Origin: an uncultured Pseudomonadota bacterium
Lineage (GTDB): Bacteria > Pseudomonadota > Gammaproteobacteria > Methylococcales > Methylomonadaceae
Direction: 5' to 3'
Assembly: GCA_903953455.1 (NCBI GenBank)
Contig: CAJBJW010000402.1
Location: 1-18,603 of the forward strand
DNA: 18,603 nucleotides
In this document: positions 7,716 through 16,566 of the stretch, piece by piece
Numbering within the stretch: position 1 is the stretch's first letter
Layout of the letters: every line of letters starts with the position of its first letter
Position numbers and translations under genes: made by a program
The notes under the pieces: model-generated
Told to the model about the DNA's origin: nothing
The model's input: the letters and a program-made list of their open reading frames with translations, nothing else
Databases searched by the model: none

Positions 7716-10649
7716 ATGCAACTTTCACGATTAAAAATCAGTTTATTTATTTATAGCGCTCTCTTTTCGTCTAGCGCGTGGGCAAATGAATCAGTGAATT
7801 TGCAACTGCGTTGGCATCATCAATTTCAGTTCGCAGGATACTATGCTGCACTTGAAAAAGGCTATTATGCAAACGCAGGACTGGATGTATCCATTACAGA
7901 AGGCTCACCTGAACATGAAGTCATCAATGAAGTCCTCGAGCAACATGCACAATATGGCGTCACTAATAGCGATATACTCTATCGTCGCCTGCAGGGCTTA
8001 CCATTAGTTGCGCTTGCGGCCATGTTTCAACATTCACCTTCGGTTTTACTCACTCGCAAAGATATTTCATCGCCCAGTGACTTAATTGGCAAACATGTCA
8101 TGATGATTGAAAAAATGGGGGATGCAGATTTTCTAGCGATGTTTTTAAATGCAGGCATCAATAAAGAATTAATGCTTTTGCAACCGATGAGTTTTGATTT
8201 GCAAGATTTTATCAGCGGCAAAACCGATGCGTTTCATTCTTATTTAACGGATCAACCTTACTATTTAAAACAACATGCAATCCCATTCAACGTCATCAAT
8301 CCGCGTAATTACGGTGTGGATTTTTACGGGGATATTTTATTTACTACCGAGGATGAAATTAAGCATCACCCCGATCGCGTAAAAGCTTTTCGGCAAGCGA
8401 GTATTGATGGCTGGAATTATGCACTTGCGCACCCAAATGAAATCATTGATTTACTGATAAATAAGTATCATGTGGAGAAATCACGCAGTCATTTAGAATT
8501 TGAAGCAGAGACAATGCGACCATTAGTTATCTCTGAGTTAATTGAAATTGGCCACATGAATCCAGCTCGCTGGGAAGCGATGGCGGAAACGTTTGCAAAA
8601 GTAGGCATGATTGACAGAGCAACAATACATGAGCGCTTAGATGACTTTATATATGACTCGGATATTAAATTTGATAAAGGAAAACTTCGAGATTATCTTG
8701 GTATAGCGTTTATTGCAGCCTGTTTTTTAAGCTTTGTATTTTTACTCCTTATTGTTGCCTACAAATCAGTGCGTCTTGAAAATCTGCGTAGACGAAAAAT
8801 CGCTCGTGTTTTACTGCGTCAAAGTAACGATTTAGCTTTACATAACCAGATTTTAAAAGCCATGGGTAGCAATACAATGAGCCTTCAGAAGTTGCAGAGT
8901 TTGCTCACTGAATTGGCCATAGGTATTGAAGTACAATATTCTTCCATGATTTGCTCAATTTTATTGCTCGATAATGCCACCGGAAAGCTCTTATTGGGTT
9001 CAGCACCCAGTTTACCCGCATATTACACTCAAGTGATTGAAAGTATCGTGATTGGCGATGAAGTGGGGTCGTGTGGTAGCGCAGCTTTTCGCGGAGAACG
9101 TGTTATTGTAGAAGATATACTCATTCACCCTAATTGGCAGCAATTTAGTGAACTCGCTCAACTAGCCAATTTGCGCTCTTGTTGGTCACAGCCTATTAAA
9201 AACAGTCATGATCAAGTGCTTGGAATAATTTCAATTTATAGACGTTATGTCAGTACACCACTGCCAACTGAATTAGTGTTAATTGAACAATATGCCAATT
9301 TAGTGATGCTCATGATTGAACGTTATCACTCAGATACCAAAATTCAAAAATTAGCATTTTATGATCCGCTAACCGACCTGCCTAATCGTCGATTACTCTA
9401 CGATAGACTCTGCCAAGGTATTGAGCAAGGGCGTCGAGAAAATAAACGAATGGCTCTGCTGATGATGGATTTGGATAGATTCAAAGCAGTCAATGATAAT
9501 TTAGGGCACGCTGCAGGCGATGAACTGCTTGTGCAAGTAGCAAGGCGAATTCAGAATCGATTGCGAGAAGTGGATACCGTTGCAAGACTCGGTGGCGATG
9601 AATTTATTGTTTTACTTCGAGATATTAGCCAAATTGATGATGCAGCGCGTGTAGCTGAAACTATAGTGGCTGATTTAAGTTTACCTTTTGTATTGACACA
9701 AAGCGATGATGTTCAAATTGGCGCAAGTATAGGCATTAGTCTCTACCCAGAACATGGTGAAAATCCTGAATTGTTAATTGACCATGCAGACACCGCACTT
9801 TATCATGCAAAAGATGCGGGACGAGGCTGTTTTGCGTATTTCTCGAAGGACTTAACTCGCGCAGTACGTGAGCGCATTGAACTTGAAAATCGCCTACGTC
9901 GCGCCATTGAAAATCAAGAATTATGTTTATATTATCAAGCGCAGGTTGACATATTATCCGGCGAAATCATCGGCGCTGAGGCCCTTGTTCGTTGGCTAGA
10001 TCCCGACAAAGGCTTGATTATGCCCGATGAGTTTATTCCTTTAGCCGAAGAAACGGGGTTAATTGAAAAAATGGGTGAATGGGTGGTTTATGAAGCATGT
10101 TATCAAGGTAAAAAATGGCTCGATAAAGGCATCACCAATCTAACCTTAGCGGTTAATGTCTCGCCCGTCCAATTTCGACGCACTGATTTAAATAAGTTAG
10201 TGACAAGCGCACTGCAACGCACAGGTTTTCCAGCAAATTGTTTAGAGCTTGAGTTATCCGAAAGTGGACTCATGGAAAACCAAGAAAAAGTGATTACTAT
10301 TCTCAATAATTTGCGCGAACAAGGTGTTAAACTCGCCATTGACGATTTTGGAACAGGTTATTCATCACTTGCTTATTTAAAATGTTTTCCCGTGAATGCA
10401 CTTAAAATTGATAAAAGTTTTATCGACGACATTCCCGAACTTAAAGATGATAGGGAAATTACGGCGACCATTATTGCAATGGGTAAAATCTTAGGATTTA
10501 AAGTATTAGCCGAAGGGGTTGAAACACAAGCACAGCTCGACTTTTTAAAAGAAAAAGGCTGTGATGTTTACCAAGGATATATAAAAAGCAAACCATTGCC
10601 AGCGGATGAATTTTTAAAACTATTACGCGAAGATAACAAAAACGATTAA
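7716..10649 (+). CDS. Membrane c-di-GMP sensor enzyme: NMT1-type binding domain, TM, GAF, GGDEF, EAL
   Basis: A 977-residue protein with five parts. Residues 1-23 are a signal peptide with likely cleavage at SSAWA/NE. Residues about 25-320 form a periplasmic NMT1/THI5-like solute-binding domain (LRWHHQFQFAGYYAALEKGY). A membrane helix spans about 329-351. A GAF domain covers about 380-540. A GGDEF domain follows from about D550 with intact GGDEF at 626-630, and an RxxD inhibitory site (REVD, 617-620) lies exactly five residues before it. The EAL domain has EAL at 755-757, DDFGTGYSS from 876, KIDKSFID and AEGVET. Both the cyclase and the phosphodiesterase therefore look competent. It probably tunes c-di-GMP in response to a small periplasmic ligand; the ligand is unknown. 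ATG 7716 was preferred to TTG 7710. Confidence 0.92.
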   Translation: MQLSRLKISLFIYSALFSSSAWANESVNLQLRWHHQFQFAGYYAALEKGYYANAGLDVSITEGSPEHEVINEVLEQHAQYGVTNSDILYRRLQGLPLVALAAMFQHSPSVLLTRKDISSPSDLIGKHVMMIEKMGDADFLAMFLNAGINKELMLLQPMSFDLQDFISGKTDAFHSYLTDQPYYLKQHAIPFNVINPRNYGVDFYGDILFTTEDEIKHHPDRVKAFRQASIDGWNYALAHPNEIIDLLINKYHVEKSRSHLEFEAETMRPLVISELIEIGHMNPARWEAMAETFAKVGMIDRATIHERLDDFIYDSDIKFDKGKLRDYLGIAFIAACFLSFVFLLLIVAYKSVRLENLRRRKIARVLLRQSNDLALHNQILKAMGSNTMSLQKLQSLLTELAIGIEVQYSSMICSILLLDNATGKLLLGSAPSLPAYYTQVIESIVIGDEVGSCGSAAFRGERVIVEDILIHPNWQQFSELAQLANLRSCWSQPIKNSHDQVLGIISIYRRYVSTPLPTELVLIEQYANLVMLMIERYHSDTKIQKLAFYDPLTDLPNRRLLYDRLCQGIEQGRRENKRMALLMMDLDRFKAVNDNLGHAAGDELLVQVARRIQNRLREVDTVARLGGDEFIVLLRDISQIDDAARVAETIVADLSLPFVLTQSDDVQIGASIGISLYPEHGENPELLIDHADTALYHAKDAGRGCFAYFSKDLTRAVRERIELENRLRRAIENQELCLYYQAQVDILSGEIIGAEALVRWLDPDKGLIMPDEFIPLAEETGLIEKMGEWVVYEACYQGKKWLDKGITNLTLAVNVSPVQFRRTDLNKLVTSALQRTGFPANCLELELSESGLMENQEKVITILNNLREQGVKLAIDDFGTGYSSLAYLKCFPVNALKIDKSFIDDIPELKDDREITATIIAMGKILGFKVLAEGVETQAQLDFLKEKGCDVYQGYIKSKPLPADEFLKLLREDNKND

Positions 10650-10678
10650 AAATATTTCTTTTATTTGGATTACATACA

Positions 10679-13474
10679 ATGACTGTAGATTATAAAAAAA
10701 CGCTCAATTTACCTAGCACCGGTTTTGCGATGAAAGGCAATTTAGCACAACGTGAACCTGAACAATTAAAAAAATGGCAATCTGCAGAGCTCTACCACGC
10801 GATTCGAAAAGAAAAGAAAGGTCGCCCGTTATTTGTCCTTCATGACGGCCCGCCATATGCGAATGGTGAAATTCATATTGGCCATGCGGTAAATAAAGTA
10901 TTAAAAGATTTTATTGTGAAATCCAAATCGCTGAGCGGATTTGATGCGCCTTACGTTCCGGGTTGGGACTGCCACGGTTTACCCATTGAATTGCAAGTTG
11001 AGAAAAAAATTGGTAAAGCGGGCGTTAAAGTGTCACCGGCTGAATTTCGTAACGCTTGCCGCGAATATGCCGCAAAGCAGGTTGAGATTCAAAAAGAAGC
11101 TTTTATGCGTCTTGGTATTTTAGGTGACTGGGAAAATCCTTATCTCACCATGGATTTTAAATTTGAAGCAGATATCGTTCGCTCACTCGGTAAAATTGCA
11201 CATAATGCGCATATTACTAAGGGCGCAAAACCCGTTCATTGGTGTATTGATTGTGGCTCGGCGCTTGCTGAAGCGGAAGTTGAGTACGAAGATAAACATT
11301 CGTTTGCCATTGATGTGCGTTTTGCCGCGGTCGATAGCGCAGATTTTTTATTATGTTTTGGGTCTTCTACTGGTGGACATGGACGAATTTCAGTCGTTAT
11401 TTGGACAACAACGCCTTGGACACTACCCGCCAATCAAGCCGTAGCACTTCATCCAGAATTAGAATATGTTTTAATTCAATATCATGACGAGCGTCTTGTT
11501 ATTGCAAAAGATTTATTAGAATCAGCCCTGCATCGCTATGGCAATCCTGAATACAGTATTTTAGCAAGTTGCCCAGGCTCTGCACTGGAACTTCAACAAC
11601 TGCAGCATCCATTCTATCATCGCCATGTGCCAATTGTACTCGGTGATCACGTCACCACGGATGCAGGTACAGGCGCGGTTCATACTGCCCCTGCGCATGG
11701 ACAAGAAGATTATGTAGTGGGTCGCGTTTATGATTTACCTGTCGATTGCCCTGTCGGCAGTGATGGTGTGTTTTTACCTAATGTGGAACTTTTTGCAGGT
11801 CAACACGTTTCAAAAGCCAATGAGCACGTTTTAGAGGTACTGCATACTCGCGGCAGTTTAGTACATCAACAAACCCTACTTCATAGCTACCCGCATTGCT
11901 GGCGCCATCATACGCCCATTATTTTCCGCGCAACGCCACAATGGTTTATTTCAATGAATCAGAATCAATTGCGTGAACAAGCCTTAGCGGAAGTCAAAAA
12001 AGTGACTTGGCTACCTGAATGGGGTCAAGCACGCATTGAAAGCATGATGGAAAATCGTCCAGATTGGTGTATTTCACGTCAGCGAACATGGGGGGTTCCG
12101 ATTGCTTTCTTTGTACATAAAGAAACAGGTGAATTGCATCCTCGTACAGAAGAATTGATTGAAGAAGTCGCGCAACGCATTGAAAAAGCAGGCGTTGACG
12201 CATGGTTTGAACTTGAAGCTGATGAATTACTCGGCAGCGATGCAGAGCATTACGACAAAATGAGCGATACGCTGGATGTCTGGTTTGATTCAGGTGTGAC
12301 GCACGCAGGCGTTCTAGCACGACGTGAGCAACTCCATTTCCCCGCTGATTTATATTTAGAAGGTTCAGATCAACATCGTGGCTGGTTCCAATCATCCCTA
12401 CTCGCGTCTGTGGCGATGAACGGCGTAGCGCCATATAAAACCGTTTTAACACATGGTTTTACGGTTGATGCAAAAGGCGAGAAAATGTCCAAATCCAAAG
12501 GCAACGTCATTCCACCACAATCAGTAATGAAAAACTTAGGGGCGGACGTGCTGCGTTTATGGATTGCCTCGACAGATTATCGTGGTGAAATGCGCGTATC
12601 AGATGAAATTTTAGAACGCACCTCAGATGGTTATCGTCGTCTACGCAATACAGCACGATTCTTATTATCGAACTTAAACGATTTTACGCCAGCTGAAAAT
12701 TTAGTGCCGGTTGAACATTTATTGCCCCTTGATCGCTGGGTACTTGATCGCGCCTTCACACTACAAGAAGAAGTCAAAACGGCGTATGAAAATTATCAAT
12801 TCCAAACTATTTTCCAAAAAGTACATCATTTCTGCGCAATCGATTTAGGCAGTTTCTATTTAGATATTATTAAAGACCGTCAATACACCGCGAAAACTGA
12901 TGGGCTCGCACGGCGTTCAACACAATCGGCAATGTTCCACGTTCTCGAAGCTTTAGTGCGCTGGTTAGCCCCCATTTTAAGCTATACCGCTGACGAAATT
13001 TGGCAGCATTTACCGAGTCTTGAAAAACGTGAAGCATCGGTATTTTTAAGTACATGGTACGAGCATTTAGCACCCTTAGAAGCTAACGCCTCATTCAATC
13101 ACGATTTCTGGCAAACGGTTATGACTGTTCGCTCTGATGTAAGTCAATCACTCGAACATAGCCGAACTAACAAAGAAATTGGCTCCTCTTTAGCAGCTGC
13201 TGTGGAAATTAATTGTGATAAAAACACCTTTGCTACTTTAGATAAATTAGGAGATGAACTGCGTTTTGTCTTTATTACGTCGGATGCAACACTCACTAAA
13301 AATGACGCAAATGAGTACAACATCACGATTAAAGTAACGCCCTCCTCTGCACCAAAATGTGTACGTTGCTGGCATCAACGCGCAGAAGTAGGCGCAAATC
13401 CTGAGCATCCGGAATTGTGTGGACGATGCGTTGAAAACATTGCAGGCGAAGGAGAAAAAAGACTTTATGCCTAA
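10679..13474 (+). CDS. ileS: Isoleucyl-tRNA synthetase
   Basis: IleRS charges tRNA-Ile and hydrolyses misactivated valine. The 931-residue length is usual for the bacterial class I enzyme. The HIGH signature is at 66-69 (EIHIGHA) and KMSKS at 602-606. The editing domain carries TTPWTLPANQAVA and GTGAVHTAPAHGQEDY. WFDSGVTHAGV and YLEGSDQHRGWFQ lie before KMSKS. The C-terminal zinc finger has C894-x2-C897 and C914-x2-C917. The gene overlaps lspA by 8 bases, the classic gammaproteobacterial ileS-lspA pair, but the usual upstream ribF is replaced by the c-di-GMP sensor gene. The SD is weak (GGA about 10 bases before the ATG). Confidence 0.98.
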   Translation: MTVDYKKTLNLPSTGFAMKGNLAQREPEQLKKWQSAELYHAIRKEKKGRPLFVLHDGPPYANGEIHIGHAVNKVLKDFIVKSKSLSGFDAPYVPGWDCHGLPIELQVEKKIGKAGVKVSPAEFRNACREYAAKQVEIQKEAFMRLGILGDWENPYLTMDFKFEADIVRSLGKIAHNAHITKGAKPVHWCIDCGSALAEAEVEYEDKHSFAIDVRFAAVDSADFLLCFGSSTGGHGRISVVIWTTTPWTLPANQAVALHPELEYVLIQYHDERLVIAKDLLESALHRYGNPEYSILASCPGSALELQQLQHPFYHRHVPIVLGDHVTTDAGTGAVHTAPAHGQEDYVVGRVYDLPVDCPVGSDGVFLPNVELFAGQHVSKANEHVLEVLHTRGSLVHQQTLLHSYPHCWRHHTPIIFRATPQWFISMNQNQLREQALAEVKKVTWLPEWGQARIESMMENRPDWCISRQRTWGVPIAFFVHKETGELHPRTEELIEEVAQRIEKAGVDAWFELEADELLGSDAEHYDKMSDTLDVWFDSGVTHAGVLARREQLHFPADLYLEGSDQHRGWFQSSLLASVAMNGVAPYKTVLTHGFTVDAKGEKMSKSKGNVIPPQSVMKNLGADVLRLWIASTDYRGEMRVSDEILERTSDGYRRLRNTARFLLSNLNDFTPAENLVPVEHLLPLDRWVLDRAFTLQEEVKTAYENYQFQTIFQKVHHFCAIDLGSFYLDIIKDRQYTAKTDGLARRSTQSAMFHVLEALVRWLAPILSYTADEIWQHLPSLEKREASVFLSTWYEHLAPLEANASFNHDFWQTVMTVRSDVSQSLEHSRTNKEIGSSLAAAVEINCDKNTFATLDKLGDELRFVFITSDATLTKNDANEYNITIKVTPSSAPKCVRCWHQRAEVGANPEHPELCGRCVENIAGEGEKRLYA

Positions 13475-13952
13475 ATTTCCCATGTTGAAATGGCTTTGGC
13501 TTGCAGTCTTGTCATTAGGTCTTGATCAAGCCAGTAAATTAATTATCGACAATGTTATGCAACTCTATGAATCGCGTGCTGTCTTCGCATTTTTTAATTT
13601 AACGTATGTGCATAATACTGGCGCTGCCTTTAGTTTTCTCAGTGATGCCGGAGGCTGGCAACGCTGGCTTTTTGCGGGACTTGCTGTAGGGATGAGTATT
13701 TTGATTAGCGTTTGGCTGACACGATTAAAACCCAATGAAACATTCATCGCAATCGCGCTCTCGTTAATATTAGGCGGCGCTATTGGCAATTTAGTGGATC
13801 GATTAGCTTATGGATATGTTATTGATTTCTTGGATATATACTATGGAAATTGGCATTGGCCAGCATTTAATATCGCAGATTCTGCTATAACAGTGGGCGT
13901 TGTGTTAATGTTGATAGACTCATTTACATCAAAAACCGAAGAAACAGCATGA
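13467..13952 (+). CDS. lspA: Lipoprotein signal peptidase LspA
   Basis: LspA is the inner-membrane aspartyl protease that removes signal peptides from diacylglyceryl-modified prolipoproteins. The 161-residue protein has four hydrophobic segments. The two catalytic aspartates are visible as D111 (GNLVDRL) and D138 (FNIADSAI), and the family motif NTGAAFSFL is present. ATG 13467 gives MPKFPMLKWLWL and overlaps the ileS stop; ATG 13482 is a possible alternative, and a GGAG 12 bases upstream favours the first. Its product would process the LptE lipoprotein encoded nearby. It ends with an ATGA overlap with the next gene. Confidence 0.97.
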   Translation: MPKFPMLKWLWLAVLSLGLDQASKLIIDNVMQLYESRAVFAFFNLTYVHNTGAAFSFLSDAGGWQRWLFAGLAVGMSILISVWLTRLKPNETFIAIALSLILGGAIGNLVDRLAYGYVIDFLDIYYGNWHWPAFNIADSAITVGVVLMLIDSFTSKTEETA

Positions 13953-14485
13953 AAACACGCGAACGTCGACATGGACTAACCGTTGTCAACACAGGGGAAG
14001 GAAAAGGAAAATCATCTAGCGCCTTTGGCATGGTGTTTCGCGCCGCAGGTTGGGATATGAATGTGTGTGTCATTCAATTTATCAAAGGTCAATGGCAAAC
14101 TGGTGAGCAAAAAGCGGCCCAACGACTTGAAAATATTGAGTGGCATGCGTTAGGTGATGGATTTACTTGGGACACGAAAAACCCTGAGCAAGACATTCAA
14201 ACGAGTCGTGAAATTTGGGAATTTGCCAAGCAACAAATTTTGTCAGAAAAATTTGATGTTGTATTGCTTGATGAAATTAACTATTGTTGCGGCTATGGTT
14301 GGATTAGCGGACAAGAAGTAGCCGATTTTATTACACAAGAAAAACCCGCATGGCTGCATTTAATTCTCACCGGACGCAATGCACCTGAGGAACTGATTAG
14401 TGTCGCGTCAACAGTGACAGAAATGACAAAAATAAAACACGTTTTTGACTCTGGCATAAAAGCCGAGCAAGGCATCGATTTTTAA
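13949..14485 (+). CDS. btuR: Corrinoid adenosyltransferase (CobA/CobO/BtuR family)
   Basis: This enzyme transfers the adenosyl group from ATP to cob(I)alamin or its precursors to make coenzyme B12. The P-loop GEGKGKSS is at 16-23, followed by IQFIKGQW, GFTWDTKN, VVLLDEINY and the ending GIKAEQGIDF, all matching BtuR. At 178 residues it starts about 19 residues later than E. coli BtuR, so the N-terminal helix that caps the ATP site in the Salmonella enzyme is largely missing. The ATG overlaps the lspA stop by four bases (ATGA), which makes an upstream start unlikely. No other cobalamin genes are in the window, which is consistent with a salvage role. Confidence 0.93.
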   Translation: MKTRERRHGLTVVNTGEGKGKSSSAFGMVFRAAGWDMNVCVIQFIKGQWQTGEQKAAQRLENIEWHALGDGFTWDTKNPEQDIQTSREIWEFAKQQILSEKFDVVLLDEINYCCGYGWISGQEVADFITQEKPAWLHLILTGRNAPEELISVASTVTEMTKIKHVFDSGIKAEQGIDF

Positions 14486-14511
14486 TATAAAAACAACAAA
14501 AGGCGTTATTT

Positions 14512-14895
14512 ATGAGCGAAGAAAAAGAACCAATGAGCAATACCACTAAATTAATTATTGCCATAGCATGCGTGTTTGGTGCTGGTTTTTTAATGGTCGG
14601 CCAAAATAAACAAAAATCCACAGCAGAAATTGAAGCTGCCTCAATGATTCGCAATTATGCAGCAATTCAAGGCATGGCAAATCAAAAGTGTCCAATTGCT
14701 ATTCAAAATGAAACTAATGAGCAAGTCTTTTTTCCTAGTCACGTAGATACCGATAAAGACACCTATATTACGCTCATCTGGGACGGTGAAAATTCAGGCA
14801 ATGGCGGTTTCAAAAAAGCAAGCTGTACACTAAAAGGCTCTTTAGGTGGCATTTCAGAATTAATCATTGACGATAAAGTCATTATCAAAAAATAA
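14512..14895 (+). CDS. Small single-pass membrane protein of unknown function
   Basis: I do not recognise this 127-residue protein. A hydrophilic, charged N-terminus (residues 1-13) is followed by one hydrophobic helix at about 14-30 (LIIAIACVFGAGFLMVG) and a soluble domain of about 95 residues. The helix has Cys20 but no lipobox context. The soluble part has two cysteines, C60 and C105, that could pair if it lies in the periplasm, plus the acidic segment DTDKDT (79-84) and a WDGENSGNGG turn (90-99). An SD-like AAAGG lies 9 bases before the ATG; a second ATG at 14533 would remove seven residues. It is last in the long gene run, 26 bases after the adenosyltransferase gene, and is followed by a strong terminator. 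Confidence 0.75.
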   Translation: MSEEKEPMSNTTKLIIAIACVFGAGFLMVGQNKQKSTAEIEAASMIRNYAAIQGMANQKCPIAIQNETNEQVFFPSHVDTDKDTYITLIWDGENSGNGGFKKASCTLKGSLGGISELIIDDKVIIKK

Positions 14896-14903
14896 TTTTT
14901 CAC

Positions 14904-14946
14904 AAAGAGCAAAAATTAAGCGTTTCTTATTTTTGCTCTTTTTTAT
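14904..14946 (+). terminator. Intrinsic terminator after the long gene run
   Basis: AAAGAGCAAAAAT (14904-14916) and ATTTTTGCTCTTT (14929-14941) form a perfect 13-bp stem around a 12-nt loop. The stem is followed by a T-rich tract that extends past 14946. It begins 8 bases after the stop of the small membrane protein gene. Confidence 0.9.
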
Positions 14947-15003
14947 TTTTTGGTGTTGCATGCTCCCTAATTTATTTCAACGGCCACTTTCACACTCACT
15001 TTC

Positions 15004-15513
15004 ATGACGAACACCGCTGCCCCACTTTCATGGCTTATTTTATGTATCACCCTCACACTTAGTGCATGTGGTTTTCATCCACGCGGTGCGTATCAACTGC
15101 CTCATGAGCTCACACAAGTTTATCTCGAAGGTGGATCACCCGCCATGCGAGAACAACTGCGTCAACAAATAGCAAAATCTGGCGGAAAACTCACCGAATC
15201 ACGTAGTGGCTCTATGATGGTCATCAAACTTTTTGATGAACAATTTCAACGTCGAACACTATCACTTAGTGCAAGGGGAAAGGCCAATGAATACGAACTA
15301 TATTACCGTGTTGAATATGAATTAGCCACGCCACAAGATGCTATATTATTGCCGCGCCAACCCCTCGAAGTCAGACGCGACTATTACAATGATCAACAAG
15401 CTATTCTCGCCCGCGATAATGAAGAAGCTACCTTGCGAGGTGAAATGACGCAACAAATGGTGCGAACATTGCTCAACCAAGCACGCTCCACACTTGAAAA
15501 AAGTGAAAAGTAA
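15004..15513 (+). CDS. lptE: LPS-assembly lipoprotein LptE
   Basis: LptE is the outer-membrane lipoprotein that plugs the LptD barrel and helps place LPS on the cell surface. The 169-residue sequence has a signal peptide with lipobox LSAC (C22), then the typical start of mature LptE, GFHPRG. The motif SLSARGKANEYELYY near residues 79-93 is also typical. The n-region before the hydrophobic core has no Lys or Arg, which is unusual; an in-frame stop at 14968-14970 and no other start codon after it rule out a longer form. leuS, its usual upstream neighbour, is absent. The stop overlaps the holA ATG by one base. Confidence 0.92.
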   Translation: MTNTAAPLSWLILCITLTLSACGFHPRGAYQLPHELTQVYLEGGSPAMREQLRQQIAKSGGKLTESRSGSMMVIKLFDEQFQRRTLSLSARGKANEYELYYRVEYELATPQDAILLPRQPLEVRRDYYNDQQAILARDNEEATLRGEMTQQMVRTLLNQARSTLEKSEK

Positions 15514-16535
15514 TGCGCATCAAACCCGAACAACTTGCTAATGCTTTGCAAAAAAATCTAGCGTCTGTTTATTTATTAAGTGGCGATGAACCACTACAAC
15601 TCAGTGAACTTAGCGATGCCATTCGGCAAACAGCTAAAAATGCGGGTTTTTCAGAACGCGATATTTTTTCAACCGATTCCGGTTTTGATTGGTCAGATAT
15701 TAGCAATGCCGCGTCATCACTTTCCATTTTTGGTGATAAAAAAGTGCTCGATTTGCGCGTACCCAGTGCAAACTTTGGAACGGAAGGTGCAAAAACACTC
15801 ACGACATATTGTGAGTATTTACCCGCTGACACCATCTTGTTAATTACTTGTGGCAAACTTAACAGCGCCAGTTTAAAAACGCGCTGGTTTGAAGCTATTG
15901 ATAAAGTTGGCATCACCATTCAAGTTCGTCCACTTGAAGGTGAAGAGTTGCTTCAATGGCTCAAAAATAGACTGCAACAGCGAGGATTAAGTGCGGATAA
16001 AGACGGCATGCAATTACTTTCTTCTCGGATTGAAGGCAATTTACTGGCTGCAGCACAAGAAATTGAAAAGCTTTATGTACTTTATGGCAGTGGTATTTTA
16101 ACTGCTGAGCAAATTTTTGATGCCGTAGCTGATAATTCGCGCTACGACGTATTTAAATTGATAGATGCATTACTTGCCGCCAATATTAATCGCCTTTTTA
16201 AAGTATTAGCTGGTCTGCAAGCTGAAGGCATCGCAGCCCCTGTTGTTTTGTGGGCACTTATGCGCGAAGCCCGAACGATAAGCAAAATAAAACTTGCACT
16301 ATCAAGTGGTCAAAGCAAAGACACTGTTTTTCGCCAACATCAAATTTGGGATAAACGCACCTCACTTATGGAAAAAGCGCTTAAACGTTTATCACATAAT
16401 CACTTATTCGAGATTTTAAGCTTGAGTGCAAAAGCAGATCGCCAAGCAAAAGGACAAGAATTTGGTGATGCGTGGGAAACCATTTTAGCCGTTTGCTTGT
16501 TATTTACAGCTCAAAATACACCCATCAAAAATTGA
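15513..16535 (+). CDS. holA: DNA polymerase III subunit delta
   Basis: HolA is the clamp-loader subunit that opens the beta sliding clamp. The 340 residues match the family's normal length. The N-terminus (MRIKPEQLANALQKNLASVYLLSGDEPL) shows the usual 'vyLlsGdEplL' strand, and the middle has 'SSRIEGNLLAAAQEIEKL' and 'DNSRYDVFKLIDALL', hallmarks of delta. The start shares its A with the lptE stop (TAATG), giving the standard gammaproteobacterial lptE-holA pair. No hairpin was seen in the 31 bp before the convergent bcp gene. Confidence 0.95.
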   Translation: MRIKPEQLANALQKNLASVYLLSGDEPLQLSELSDAIRQTAKNAGFSERDIFSTDSGFDWSDISNAASSLSIFGDKKVLDLRVPSANFGTEGAKTLTTYCEYLPADTILLITCGKLNSASLKTRWFEAIDKVGITIQVRPLEGEELLQWLKNRLQQRGLSADKDGMQLLSSRIEGNLLAAAQEIEKLYVLYGSGILTAEQIFDAVADNSRYDVFKLIDALLAANINRLFKVLAGLQAEGIAAPVVLWALMREARTISKIKLALSSGQSKDTVFRQHQIWDKRTSLMEKALKRLSHNHLFEILSLSAKADRQAKGQEFGDAWETILAVCLLFTAQNTPIKN

Positions 16536-16566
16536 TTATTTCCAATTTTTATCTGTTATTCAACAC

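Noticed and set aside
11994..12452. A 152-codon minus-strand open frame inside ileS
   Set aside because: It lies wholly inside the well-conserved catalytic part of ileS and resembles no protein family.
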